A DNA stretch of 64,000 bases from Phaeodactylibacter sp. (GCF_022763345.1 NZ_JALEGS010000017.1:1-64000), one strand, 5' to 3'; counted from the first letter of the stretch, positions 37,435 to 46,394 are shown. Notes: generated from the sequence alone by a model not told the origin. A program made the numbers and translations.

Positions 37435-38019
37435 ATGAAACGGCAGGCAGAAGCCATGATCCCAACGCCCTGGGGCGAGTTCAATATGGTCGCCTTTTCA
37501 GAAAGTGATGAGGATTGGATGCCGCACCTGGCGCTCATCCATAAAGACGCTGACCCCTCCGGACCTATTCTGGTGCGCCTGCACTCTGAATGCATCACCG
37601 GTGATCTTTTTGGTTCCAAACGCTGCGACTGCGGGGAGCAACTGGCAGAAGCCCTGCGCCTGGCCGCTGAGCATGGGGGCGTGGTCCTGTACCTGCGGCA
37701 GGAAGGCCGGGGCATCGGCATCATCAACAAGCTGAAAGCCTATAACCTACAGGATAAAGGCATGAATACCGTGGATGCGAATATCCACCTGGGGCTGGAA
37801 GTAGACGCCCGGCAGTACAACATCGCTATCGAAATGCTACAGGAACTGGGGATCGACAAAATCAACCTGCTGACCAATAACCCCGAAAAAATCAGTGCTT
37901 TTGACGATGCGGAAATCGATGTGCTCGCCCGCGTGCCACTGATCATCAAGCCGCAGAAAGAGAACTTTAAATACCTTAAGACAAAGCAGGACGAAATGGG
38001 GCATTTATTTAAGCTGTAA
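37435..38019 (+). CDS. ribA: GTP cyclohydrolase II
   Basis: A stand-alone GTP cyclohydrolase II of 194 residues from the ATG at 37435; upstream in-frame starts (GTG 37351, ATG 37399) would add an unconserved tail. It opens the imidazole ring of GTP to give 2,5-diamino-6-ribosylamino-pyrimidinone phosphate. The zinc cysteines lie in HSECITGDLFGSKRCDCGEQ, and the catalytic region is LYLRQEGRGIGIINKLKAYN, followed by TVDANIHLGLEVDARQY. It normally starts riboflavin synthesis, but here no DHBP synthase, lumazine or riboflavin synthase follows. It is instead the first gene of a six-gene operon with a RibD-like reductase, a pterin-synthase-like protein and a glycosyltransferase. Confidence 0.92.
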   Translation: MKRQAEAMIPTPWGEFNMVAFSESDEDWMPHLALIHKDADPSGPILVRLHSECITGDLFGSKRCDCGEQLAEALRLAAEHGGVVLYLRQEGRGIGIINKLKAYNLQDKGMNTVDANIHLGLEVDARQYNIAIEMLQELGIDKINLLTNNPEKISAFDDAEIDVLARVPLIIKPQKENFKYLKTKQDEMGHLFKL

Positions 38020-38022
38020 ACA

Positions 38023-39015
38023 ATGACAGATGGGCTATGGAATGGGATTTTAGCATTGCGTGCGGCTCTGTCACGCACCACCCCGCCTGTCCATTTTGCC
38101 TGCCTTTCCGCATCCGGCGAAGTTTCTCTTAACAAGCCGCTTTCCGCAGATAAAGTCGTTTATATCGCGCTTGACACAGGCGCCCACGATCCCCTTCCCG
38201 GTCAGGCCCACCTCCAGAGAATAGATACTTTACGTTTTAGCATACGCAAGCACGGAGACTTCGATGCCGTTGTTCTTCAATACCTTCGAACTTACCTGCC
38301 CTACCTTTTTTTGCCCCAAATGGCGGATCAAATGCAGCGCGCCTGCACGGTAGCCCACTTTGCACAGTCGCTCGATGGTAAAATCGCCACCGAATCCGGC
38401 CACTCCAAATGGATTGGCAATGACGAAAACCTGGTGCACGCCCACCGCATGCGTGCACTATGCGATGCCGTACTGATTGGTGGCGGCACTCTGGCCTGCG
38501 ACCGGCCCCGGCTGACGGTCCGGCATGTAGCCGGCGAGCATCCCATCCGCGTGGTGGTGGGCCGTCCTGATGCGGATTACGATTCCCTGCTAAAAGCCTG
38601 TGATCAGCCCATCTTTGTGTATGGCACTACAAAAGCCTGTGTGGATGCCCCCGTGGATTACACGCAATTGCCAGACTCACCGGAGGGCAGAGCATGTTCC
38701 CTTCGGGTACTGCAGGCGCTGTATAGCCGGGGCATTCGGACCGTTTATCTGGAAGGGGGCCCCACCACCACTTCCCGTTTCCTGAAAGACGGAGCAGTAG
38801 ATATCCTGCAGTTGCATATTTCGCCCATGCTGTTTGGCTCGGGCATGGGAGCTGTGCAGTTCGCGCCAATCGCTAAAGTAGACGAAGCCATTGCTTTCCA
38901 TAGCTTCACTTTTGAGCCGGTGGGCGATACGATGATGTTCGTGGGCATACCCGAAAATATACAACAGTCGGTCCCGGTTACTCCGGAAGTCACCGCCACG
39001 CCAAAAAGTCAGTAA
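38023..39015 (+). CDS. RibD C-terminal-type pyrimidine reductase
   Basis: A 330-residue protein whose residues 108-325 form a RibD C-terminal (DHFR-like) reductase domain: VAHFAQSLDGKIATESGHSK, GGGTLACDRPRLTVR and YLEGGPTTTSRFLKDGAVD. The N-terminal 107 residues are not a cytidine-deaminase domain (no zinc motif HxE/PCxxC) and have no clear family. In riboflavin synthesis RibD reduces the ribose of the aminopyrimidine product, so a NADPH-dependent reduction of a related intermediate is likely. It starts 3 bases after the GTP cyclohydrolase gene. The substrate is inferred from context. Confidence 0.85.
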   Translation: MTDGLWNGILALRAALSRTTPPVHFACLSASGEVSLNKPLSADKVVYIALDTGAHDPLPGQAHLQRIDTLRFSIRKHGDFDAVVLQYLRTYLPYLFLPQMADQMQRACTVAHFAQSLDGKIATESGHSKWIGNDENLVHAHRMRALCDAVLIGGGTLACDRPRLTVRHVAGEHPIRVVVGRPDADYDSLLKACDQPIFVYGTTKACVDAPVDYTQLPDSPEGRACSLRVLQALYSRGIRTVYLEGGPTTTSRFLKDGAVDILQLHISPMLFGSGMGAVQFAPIAKVDEAIAFHSFTFEPVGDTMMFVGIPENIQQSVPVTPEVTATPKSQ

Positions 39016-39017
39016 AT

Positions 39018-39971
39018 ATGTCTCATGCCCTATGGCACCTTTCGGATATTCAATCCGCTATTCAGCCCGCTGAGCATTCCGATGAAGGCCTGCGTGTACG
39101 GGCGCATTACTCCTTGGTCAGCACCGGTACAGAACGCCTCGTTGCCACCGGTGGGGTGCCCCGTTCCCTGCATACCGATATGCGGGTACCGGGTATGATT
39201 GGCACTTTCAGCTTCCCGCTGACCTATGGCTATAGCTGGGTAGGGCAAGTGGAAGCGCCTGGCCATCCGTTGCATGAACAAATGGTGCATACCCTCTGGC
39301 CCCATCAAACGGAAATCTGTGCCCCTGCTGAAGCGCTATTTCCTATTCCTCCTGAAGTCCCTGTGCTGCGGGCAACCCTGGCCAGCAATATGGAGACAGT
39401 GGTGAATGCCATCTGGGACAGCGGTGTCAGCCTGGGCGACCGGGTGCTGGTGGTGGGTTTCGGGATGATCGGGGGCTTACTGGCCCGGACCCTGTCGCGC
39501 ATGCCGGGCGTACAGGTGCAGGTGGCAGAAACAAATGAACAACGCCGGTCGCAGCACCTGGAAATGGGGTTTGAAGCATGGGATGGACAGCCGACAGACC
39601 TCGCTTTTCATACCACCGCCACAGGTGATGGGCTGCAACAAGCTATAGATGCTGTGGGGCAGGAAGCCAAGATCATCGAACTAAGCTGGTACGGCGAGCA
39701 GGAAGCAAAAGTGCAGTTGGGCGGCGATTTCCACTACGGGCGCAAGCAAATCATCAGCTCGCAGGTGGCCAATCTTCCGTCAGGCCACCAGGTACGCTGG
39801 GATTTTCACCGCCGTAAAGCCCTGGTGATGAAATTGCTGGGGGACCCGGGCTACGATGCTCATATCACCCAACTGCTGCCATTCGCACAGGCGCCGGCTT
39901 TTTTTGAGGAACTGCGCTCAGGCGTTATACCCTCTCTGGGTACTGCCTTCGATTATTCATCCAAAATATAA
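39018..39971 (+). CDS. MDR-superfamily dehydrogenase (zinc-type alcohol-dehydrogenase-like)
   Basis: A 317-residue protein of the medium-chain dehydrogenase/reductase superfamily. The N-terminal GroES-like part has RAHYSLVSTGTERLVATGG and LTYGYSWVGQVEAPG. The nucleotide-binding fold starts at GDRVLVVGFGMIGGLLARTL. The usual catalytic and structural zinc ligands (Cys/His in GHE and the four-Cys loop) are not seen, so the enzyme may be zinc-independent or unusual. Similar proteins occur beside pterin-synthase and RibD-like genes in other phyla (from memory, not checked). It overlaps neither neighbour but is only 2 and 3 bases away from them. Confidence 0.8.
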   Translation: MSHALWHLSDIQSAIQPAEHSDEGLRVRAHYSLVSTGTERLVATGGVPRSLHTDMRVPGMIGTFSFPLTYGYSWVGQVEAPGHPLHEQMVHTLWPHQTEICAPAEALFPIPPEVPVLRATLASNMETVVNAIWDSGVSLGDRVLVVGFGMIGGLLARTLSRMPGVQVQVAETNEQRRSQHLEMGFEAWDGQPTDLAFHTTATGDGLQQAIDAVGQEAKIIELSWYGEQEAKVQLGGDFHYGRKQIISSQVANLPSGHQVRWDFHRRKALVMKLLGDPGYDAHITQLLPFAQAPAFFEELRSGVIPSLGTAFDYSSKI

Positions 39972-39974
39972 GAT

Positions 39975-40346
39975 ATGTTCAGCGTTACCATCCGACAGCA
40001 CATTATGATTGCGCACTCCCTGCCACACCCGGACTTTGGGCCGGCACAGCGGCTGCACGGCGCGACCTACGTTACCGATGTGACCTTCTACAGCGGTCAA
40101 CTCACGGAAATGGGCATCGTCATCGATATCGCCCTGGCTCACGATGCGCTAAAGAAAGCCCTTGCTCCTTTGGATTATCAAAACCTGGACGAGCTGCCGC
40201 AATTCAAGGGCAAGCTGACGACTACCGAGTTTTTGGCTCTGTATATTCACGGGCAGGTAAAGGCAGCTGTGGCTGATCAGTTTGACGGACGGATCAAAGT
40301 CGTCCTCGGTGAGTCGCACGAAGCCTGGGCGGCCTATGAAGCCTAA
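39975..40346 (+). CDS. Degenerate 6-pyruvoyltetrahydropterin synthase / QueD-fold protein
   Basis: A 123-residue protein of the PTPS/QueD (6-carboxytetrahydropterin synthase) superfamily, recognised by AHSL at 13-16, LHGATY at 27-32, EMGIVIDI at 45-52, LDYQNLDEL at 66-74, TTTEF at 82-86 and GESHEAW near the end. Against the canonical enzymes it lacks the catalytic Cys (KCxxLHGH reads GPAQRLHGA), one of three zinc histidines (Ala30) and the His of LDH (Tyr68). The classical reaction on dihydroneopterin triphosphate is therefore unlikely. It may catalyse a different step or bind a product of the GTP cyclohydrolase pathway. The glycosyltransferase start lies within its last codons. Confidence 0.8.
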   Translation: MFSVTIRQHIMIAHSLPHPDFGPAQRLHGATYVTDVTFYSGQLTEMGIVIDIALAHDALKKALAPLDYQNLDELPQFKGKLTTTEFLALYIHGQVKAAVADQFDGRIKVVLGESHEAWAAYEA

Positions 40347-41310
40347 GGAGCAAGCGTATGCCTTTCTCATTCCGGATACCGGAGCCTTTGTGTCCGGCGG
40401 CAACCTTTACAACCGCCACCTGATCGATGCCCTGCGCGAGCGGGGGCACACCATTTACGAAAGTGCCCAATCGGAGGGCCTGCCGGAAGGGGTGCCGATG
40501 CTCACAGACACCCTACTTGCCCCAACGCTGCCACCTGCACTTGCGAAGCAATCCGGGCTGATCGTGCACCACCTGCAAAGCCTGCACCCACCGGCGGGAT
40601 GGAAGGGGGCAGACTGGTTTCGGGAAAAGGAATGGCCCTGGCTGCAGCGCTTTGGCTGGTATTTGGCGACAAGCCCCTACACGTCGGATTACCTGCGGGA
40701 CCGGGGTGTTTCCAAACCGATTGAGGTGATTGAGCCCGCCCTGGAACTGCTGCCGGTGGTGCAGGACAAAATAGCCCACCCCATTCAAGCCATGGTGGTC
40801 GCTAATGTAGTGGAACGCAAAGGCATACTGCCCCTGCTGAACGCCTGGGCAGCCGCGCCACCCGAAGGCGTAGTGCTCAGTTTGGCTGGTAATCAGGACA
40901 TGGAACCCGCATACGCCAAACAGTGCCTGTCGGTTGCGGAAAAGCTGGAAGGCGTACACTACCTGGGCACGCTGACACAGGAAGCCCTTAGGGCGGCCTA
41001 CACCCACTCCAACCTGTTGATCTCAGCTGCTTACATGGAGACCTACGGTATGGCCCTGCAGGAAGCAGCAGCGGCAGGGTTGCCTATTTTGGCGTATGCC
41101 GGGGGCAATGTGCCCAACCACGTGGAGGCCGGCCGGAACGGGGAGCTTTGCCTGTCTCATGCCGAAATCGTATCTTGGTTGGACAGATGGGCAACGCAGC
41201 CTGAAACTTTCAAGCCTTATCTTGAACACGCCCGCGCCCTCGCACCTGGCCGTCAGCGTCTTTGGGCCGATGCTGCAGCTCAGTTTGAAGCCATTAAAAT
41301 ACAACGATGA
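40336..41310 (+). CDS. GT-B glycosyltransferase (family 4-like)
   Basis: A 324-residue glycosyltransferase. The N-terminal acceptor domain starts YAFLIPDTGAFVSGGNLYNR, with the glycine-rich loop. The C-terminal donor domain has ANVVERKGILPLLNAW and the GT4 signature METYGMALQEAAAAGLPIL followed by GGNVPNHVEAGRNGEL. It lacks a signal or membrane segment and acts in the cytoplasm. The ATG at 40336 is chosen over an upstream in-frame start because it overlaps the preceding stop by 11 bases and precedes the fold. It presumably glycosylates the pyrimidine/pterin product of this operon; that link is inference from gene order. Confidence 0.88.
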   Translation: MKPKEQAYAFLIPDTGAFVSGGNLYNRHLIDALRERGHTIYESAQSEGLPEGVPMLTDTLLAPTLPPALAKQSGLIVHHLQSLHPPAGWKGADWFREKEWPWLQRFGWYLATSPYTSDYLRDRGVSKPIEVIEPALELLPVVQDKIAHPIQAMVVANVVERKGILPLLNAWAAAPPEGVVLSLAGNQDMEPAYAKQCLSVAEKLEGVHYLGTLTQEALRAAYTHSNLLISAAYMETYGMALQEAAAAGLPILAYAGGNVPNHVEAGRNGELCLSHAEIVSWLDRWATQPETFKPYLEHARALAPGRQRLWADAAAQFEAIKIQR

Positions 41311-42290
41311 AAGCCATACAAATTAAAGATTTTGGAGGCCCGGAAGAACTCTATCTGGGCGATTATGAGACCCCTACCCCTGCCGCGAACGAAATACTGG
41401 TCAAAGTGGAAGCCACAGCCCTCAACCGGGCCGATACCCTTCAGCGTATGGGCCGATACCCCCCGCCGGAAGGTGATAGCCCGATTATGGGACTGGAGAT
41501 GGCCGGTGAGGTGGTGGAAGTCGGCGAGCAGGTCATTCACTGGAAGATTGGCGATAAAGTCTGCGGGCTGCTGGGCGGCGGTGGCTATGCCGAGTATGCG
41601 GTGATTCCCGAGCGCCTGGCCCTGCCCTGGCCCGAAGGTTTTGATGCCGTGCAGGCCGCAGCGGTCCCAGAGGTATTTCTTACCGCTTTTCAAGCCCTGC
41701 GCTGGCTGGCCCACCTGCAGGAAGGCGAGCGGGTACTAATTCATGCGGGCGCAAGCGGGGTGGGCACTGCTGCCATCCAACTGGCCAAAGTCATGGGCGC
41801 ACATCCGGTGGTCACTGCATCGGCGGGCAAGCATGGCCTTTGTCAGGAACTGGGCGCGGAACTGGCCATTGACTACAAGACAGAAAATTTTGCCGAAAGG
41901 CTAAAGGACTATACCAAGGGGGAAGGCGTGAATGTGGTTGTGGACTTCATCGGCGGGCCTTATCTGCAGCAAAACCTCGACGTTATGGGGCTGGAAGGGC
42001 GTATGGTGCTCCTGGCTTTTCTGGGCGGGGTGAAAGTGGATAACCTCAATATCGCACCGGTTTTGCGCAAGCGGCTTCAGGTTATTGGCTCCACCCTGCG
42101 CGCCCGGGACTTGGAGTACAAAATCCGCCTCTCCAGCGATTTGCAACTTTTTGCCTGGCCCTTGTTTGCGAACGGACAGTTGCGCCCGATTGTCGATAAG
42201 GTCTACGATTGGTCAGAAGTGGCGGAGGCCCACCGGTATATGGAAAGCAATCAGAGCAAAGGGAAGATTGTGCTGCGGGTGGGGACATAA
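41307..42290 (+). CDS. NAD(P)H-quinone oxidoreductase (zeta-crystallin/PIG3 type)
   Basis: A 327-residue zinc-free MDR oxidoreductase. Hallmarks are MKAIQIKDFGGPEELYLGDY, KVEATALNRADTLQRMGRYP, LIHAGASGVGTAAIQLAKVM for NADPH binding and VVVDFIGGPYLQQN. The PIG3/TP53I3-like group reduces quinones using NADPH. The start overlaps the glycosyltransferase stop (ATGA), so it is translationally coupled and the last gene of the operon. Its role in the putative pterin-type pathway could be a reduction step, or it may be a passenger gene. Confidence 0.88.
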   Translation: MKAIQIKDFGGPEELYLGDYETPTPAANEILVKVEATALNRADTLQRMGRYPPPEGDSPIMGLEMAGEVVEVGEQVIHWKIGDKVCGLLGGGGYAEYAVIPERLALPWPEGFDAVQAAAVPEVFLTAFQALRWLAHLQEGERVLIHAGASGVGTAAIQLAKVMGAHPVVTASAGKHGLCQELGAELAIDYKTENFAERLKDYTKGEGVNVVVDFIGGPYLQQNLDVMGLEGRMVLLAFLGGVKVDNLNIAPVLRKRLQVIGSTLRARDLEYKIRLSSDLQLFAWPLFANGQLRPIVDKVYDWSEVAEAHRYMESNQSKGKIVLRVGT

Positions 42291-42539
42291 GCTTTGCAGT
42301 TAGTGATAGCAAGATGGTGTAACCTGGAGTTTAGGCATAAAGCCTGAACTGAGTATTGGTTTGAAGCCCCAATTGGTGGATCCTCTTGACAGATGGGCGC
42401 AAAAAACTTAAATTGAGAAGGTATGCGCTTCCTCTAAAGCCACTCAGAACGGTCTTTTTGTGTCAACCTCAGCGTTTGGTCAAACTGGGCTTTAAGGGAA
42501 TGTTTTTCACAGAGTAAGTCTTGCTTAAAAAACAGTCAG

Positions 42540-42890
42540 ATGAGGTACTTATTGATCGTAGTATTATGCGCCATGCAGCTAGCAAGCTGTAACGCCACCA
42601 GGGATGTCAAACTTTATAAGGTAAGTATGGGCATGACCAAGAAGGAAGTGCAAAAAGCCGTTGGCAAAAAGCCGGATAATTCCATTTGTGCGAAAAGCTA
42701 TCCGGATGGGCATGTGGAGGTGGTACAGTATAGCCGGTTTGAACTGGATGGAAGCTTCAACCCGAGACTGAGAGAACAATACTGGTTATTCTTTTACAAT
42801 GGGAAGCTGGTCAAATGGCAGCGATCTGGCAGAGATTGCGAACTAGAAGCTGACAGGGCTTATGATGTTTCTATTGTGAGTAGAGGCTGA
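42540..42890 (+). CDS. Small lipoprotein with BamE/SmpA-like motif
   Basis: A 116-residue lipoprotein: signal MRYLLIVVLCAMQLASC with lipobox LASC. The mature part contains KVSMGMTKKEVQKAVGKKPD, the helix-turn pattern of SmpA/OmlA (BamE-like) domains, then strands with VVQYSRFE and YWLFFYNGKLVKW. In other bacteria such domains help outer-membrane assembly or bind proteins. It stands alone between the pterin-like operon and an intergenic inverted-repeat element. Function is not assigned. Confidence 0.65.
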   Translation: MRYLLIVVLCAMQLASCNATRDVKLYKVSMGMTKKEVQKAVGKKPDNSICAKSYPDGHVEVVQYSRFELDGSFNPRLREQYWLFFYNGKLVKWQRSGRDCELEADRAYDVSIVSRG

Positions 42891-42959
42891 TTCGCAAAAC
42901 GTTGGATTCCCAGGATTTGAAGGATAGCTTTTTGCGGTGGGCTCAAAGTACTTGTGTTG

Positions 42960-43026
42960 TTTGATAGCATCATATGATAGTATCATTGCTGGTAAATTGA
43001 TGTTTTGCTTTAATGATGCTATCAAA
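42960..43026. repeat. 67-bp inverted-repeat element with nested palindrome
   Basis: The arms tttgatagcatcat (42960-42973) and atgatgctatcaaa (43013-43026) are perfectly complementary over 14 bases. A second palindrome, atgatagtatcat (42974-42986), lies directly inside the left arm. The element has the shape of a very short MITE or a regulatory cruciform. No target duplication could be recognised. Confidence 0.5.
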
Positions 43027-43035
43027 TGAGGTTAT

Positions 43036-43073
43036 AATAAAACGGCCGGCATCTCCATTGGAAATGCCGGCCG
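43036..43073 (-). terminator. Terminator of the first subtilase gene
   Basis: The arms cggccggcat (43043-43052) and atgccggccg (43064-43073) are perfect complements with an 11-base loop. On the minus strand they are followed by ttttatta. The hairpin lies 25 bases past the stop of the S8 protease. Confidence 0.8.
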
Positions 43074-43097
43074 CTGCAGGTCAGTCCGTCAAACGGG

Positions 43098-46000
43098 CTA
43101 TTGCTTAATCACCTTAATAGTAGCGACGCCGCGTTCCGTACGCACGCTCAGCCAGTACAGTCCGGCAGGCAGGGTAGCGGTAGACAGGCTGCTTTGCTGA
43201 ATGCCCTGTGCCAGTGCTTCCTCCTCCTGCAGGAGCAGTTGGCCGGCGGCATTGTAAAGCAGGTATTGCACCGTTTGCGCCCCCTCCAGTTCCAATTGAA
43301 TGCCGAGGGTTTCCCGGAAGGGGTTGGGCGCGACTTCCAGGCGCAGTTGGCGGGCCAGGTTTTCGGTCCCGGTCAGGCAGGTCGTTTGGAAGTTCATGAT
43401 GGCGGAGGGCTGACTGATGTTGTTGACGCCCTCGCAGGTGACCCAGATGCGGGCATCGTAGACCGAGCAGGAGTCGAGGTTCTCCAATTGCAGTTCCAGG
43501 TCAGTGGTCGGGTAAGTATCCCAGGCCACTGTACCGTTTCTGCGTACTTGAAGCTCATAGCCCAATGCAGCATTGGGTGCCTGCCAGTTTAGCATCGCGG
43601 TGGTATCTGTAAGGGCACCTGCGGAAAGCATAGCTGCATCACTGTCGCAGGACGGATTGCAGAGGGTGGAGAACAAGAAAGTCTCCGTCCATGCGCTTGG
43701 GAAATCACCGCAAAAGCCAGACACTTGCACTTCATAATCGGTGCAAACCTCCAATCCCTGCAGGATAAGCATTTGGGCACCAATGTCCCCAACGCTTAAC
43801 CACTCCGCTGCACCTTCCGGGCGGAAGCGCAGCTGATACATATCGTTATTGCCTTCCCAACTCAGGAAGACACGCTGATAACTGATGGAGTCCGTAGTGA
43901 TAGCGCCCGGGGCAGGGCAGGGCGGTATCTCGTCGGTAATCTCGAGGCAGTAATCTTCTGTTTCCCCCTCAATATTGTTGCCGCATTCGGGTACAGAGCT
44001 CGTTTCGTAAGCCATTGCCACTCGCATCCGGGTGCTGCCGATCAGGGCATCGTCTGGGATGAAGATCGGAATTTCGATACTTGTCTCCTCTGAATCGGTT
44101 ACACTGCCCACCACTTCGGTGCTCAGGTCGAAAGTGCCATCCTGATTGAGGTCAATGAGGACCCAGTAGTTCTCTGAATAGGGAGTGGATGTCCAGCCGG
44201 GTGTAATGGTCAGGGTGTAGCCTGCGCCGGTTTCCATGCTTGTGCTCAGGCCAGTGTAATCCCCGTAGCCGCCATCGTTGCCTGAGGCATTTTCAAGGTC
44301 GTTGATGGATACGGCATTGATGAATTCAAAATCAGTATCACCTTCCACCATACAATAGTCGAGGTCTATACAATTGCCACAGCCTGGTACGTCAAAGAGG
44401 ATATCCGTACCCAGGGAGTCGGGTGAAAGGTCATCACTGCACAAGCTTTGGATATTGGCTACACAGGTTTGACAAGAGTCGAGCCCGGTAATGGTCAGTG
44501 TGTTGGCGAAGACGCTGTCGTAAGTCAGGGTATCCATCAGGCAGGTAACGGTCACCTGATAGGCACTTGCAGCCGATACCAGACGCCAGGATAGCACGGT
44601 ACTGTCCACCGTGGATTCGGCGAACAAGTCCTGCGGCGCATCACAGCAGCCATTGGTCAGGAAGGTGGCGATGGTGGAGAAAGCGGTGGTATCTGCACAG
44701 GTTTCCTCCACGGCAAACTCATAAGCGTTGCAAGACATTAAGCCACTCAGCTCAACTGGCGCTACTGTATCCGGAATAATCTGCCAGGTCGTGTCCCCGC
44801 TTTCCCGCCAGTAGAGGCTGGATTGCAAAGTGGAGTCTGTGGATACCCAGCTAATGGTCGCGCTGCTGTCTGTTACCGCCGTGGCTTCCAGGCCGAATGC
44901 GCCCGGGCAGGGGCCGCAGTTTTGGAGCAGCATCTGCAGGCTGTTGTAAAGGTTGAGCGTGCCGCCGGTCACCGTTATACCTTCCAGGCTCGGATTGGGC
45001 TTTACGCCGTCGAAGATGGCCTGCCGGACCAGTAGTGCTGCTTCTGCCGGCGCATCCAGCGCCAGTTGAGTAAGTTGGCCGCAGGGAGCAGAGTAAAGCA
45101 GGGCAATCGCACCCGCTACATGAGGCGTCGCGCCGGAAGTCCCGCCAAATCCACCATAGGTATTGCCCTCGGCGGCTGTCCAGGTGCCCTGACCGGGCGC
45201 ACCGAGGTCTATCGTCTCTATACCAAAGCCTGCACCATTGACCTTATTGCCGGTGCAGTTGAGGTTGGTCACGCTGATCATGAAGTCACTGCTACAGGCG
45301 GTGGGGAGGTCGCCAACTTCATCCACATTCTGCTCACCGTTGATCGTAGCACCGGCATTGAGAATACCGTGTACGCCGAGGGTGTCGTAGAATGCACACC
45401 AAAGGGGCGCGTCCTCCGGCTGCCCGAAGTTGACACCCCAGGAGGAGTTGGTAGCTACCACAAAAGAGCCTTCTGCTCCTCCGGTTTCGTTGTAGCGCAT
45501 GCGGTGGGCAAGCGGGAAGCTGTAGGCCTCCAATACTTCCGACTCTATACCGGAACCGCCAACTACGATCATGAGTTTAACATCCCAGTTGACACCCGCC
45601 ACGCCGATGCCGTTATTGCCTTGCGCGCCAACGATGCCCGCAACGGGGGTGCCATGCCCGTTGGATGCATCAATGTCATCATCATCTGAGCCGGTATTCC
45701 AGCCAGCGTAGTCATCAATAAATCCGTTATTGTCATCATCAATGCCGTTACCGGGAATTTCTGCGACATTTACCCAGACGTTGTCGCCAAAGTCCTGATG
45801 ATTGGGGTCAAGCCCGTCGTCCACGATGCAAACCACGATGTCATCGCCCAGGGCATTGGTGCCACCCGTAGTGATGTCCCAGGCCAGGTCCGCATCAATG
45901 TCAGCCCCTTCCACGCAGTTGCCCAGGCCGCCATTGATGTATTGCCACTGATTTTGGAATTCCGGGTCGTCTGGCACAGTGCTCCGCAGCTCCAACAGGT

Positions 46001-46298
46001 GGTTGAACTGAGCGACCGATATGCCCGGCATGCGGTTGAGGTGGGCCAGGAAGTCAATTTCCGAGACCGCCGTATGGTCAAACCCCACACGCCAGATGCG
46101 CATGTAGGGTGCTACTTCCTCTATGACTTTGAAATTGGTAGACCGCCCGTTGAAGGTTTGCAGGCGGCCGGTAAGGGATTGGATGCTGGCTTTTGGCTCC
46201 AGCCGGATCAGGGCTTCTCCAAGGACATGATTGAGCTGCTGACCGGCAAGCAGTACCGGAAGTACCAGGGCCAGCAACAGGGGTAAGCATTTTTTCAT
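43098..46298 (-). CDS. S8 (subtilisin) protease with GEVED and fibronectin-like domains, type A T9SS sorting signal
   Basis: A secreted protease of 1066 residues. The signal peptide is MKKCLPLLLALVLPVLLAG. The catalytic triad is complete: Asp160 in VCIVDDGLD, His215 in NGHGTPVAG and Ser388 in GTSGATPHVAG. The remaining half holds fibronectin-type III-like modules and a GEVED domain (WVLIDLNQDGTFDLSTEV, near 690-800). The last 80 residues (VAPNPFRETLGIQLELEG to a short tail GLYWLSVRTERGVATIKVIKQ region) are a Por-type C-terminal sorting domain. The protease is expected to leave the cell or attach to the surface by type IX secretion and to digest external protein. It ends at a strong terminator. 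Confidence 0.92.
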   Translation of the reverse strand: MKKCLPLLLALVLPVLLAGQQLNHVLGEALIRLEPKASIQSLTGRLQTFNGRSTNFKVIEEVAPYMRIWRVGFDHTAVSEIDFLAHLNRMPGISVAQFNHLLELRSTVPDDPEFQNQWQYINGGLGNCVEGADIDADLAWDITTGGTNALGDDIVVCIVDDGLDPNHQDFGDNVWVNVAEIPGNGIDDDNNGFIDDYAGWNTGSDDDDIDASNGHGTPVAGIVGAQGNNGIGVAGVNWDVKLMIVVGGSGIESEVLEAYSFPLAHRMRYNETGGAEGSFVVATNSSWGVNFGQPEDAPLWCAFYDTLGVHGILNAGATINGEQNVDEVGDLPTACSSDFMISVTNLNCTGNKVNGAGFGIETIDLGAPGQGTWTAAEGNTYGGFGGTSGATPHVAGAIALLYSAPCGQLTQLALDAPAEAALLVRQAIFDGVKPNPSLEGITVTGGTLNLYNSLQMLLQNCGPCPGAFGLEATAVTDSSATISWVSTDSTLQSSLYWRESGDTTWQIIPDTVAPVELSGLMSCNAYEFAVEETCADTTAFSTIATFLTNGCCDAPQDLFAESTVDSTVLSWRLVSAASAYQVTVTCLMDTLTYDSVFANTLTITGLDSCQTCVANIQSLCSDDLSPDSLGTDILFDVPGCGNCIDLDYCMVEGDTDFEFINAVSINDLENASGNDGGYGDYTGLSTSMETGAGYTLTITPGWTSTPYSENYWVLIDLNQDGTFDLSTEVVGSVTDSEETSIEIPIFIPDDALIGSTRMRVAMAYETSSVPECGNNIEGETEDYCLEITDEIPPCPAPGAITTDSISYQRVFLSWEGNNDMYQLRFRPEGAAEWLSVGDIGAQMLILQGLEVCTDYEVQVSGFCGDFPSAWTETFLFSTLCNPSCDSDAAMLSAGALTDTTAMLNWQAPNAALGYELQVRRNGTVAWDTYPTTDLELQLENLDSCSVYDARIWVTCEGVNNISQPSAIMNFQTTCLTGTENLARQLRLEVAPNPFRETLGIQLELEGAQTVQYLLYNAAGQLLLQEEEALAQGIQQSSLSTATLPAGLYWLSVRTERGVATIKVIKQ

Positions 46299-46394
46299 AT
46301 TTCCATTTCACAAGGTTAATAATGGCCTGAAAATAAGGTAATTTGAATAGCTGTAGCCTGCAAAAGCGATAAACTTACGTCATTTGATATACAC

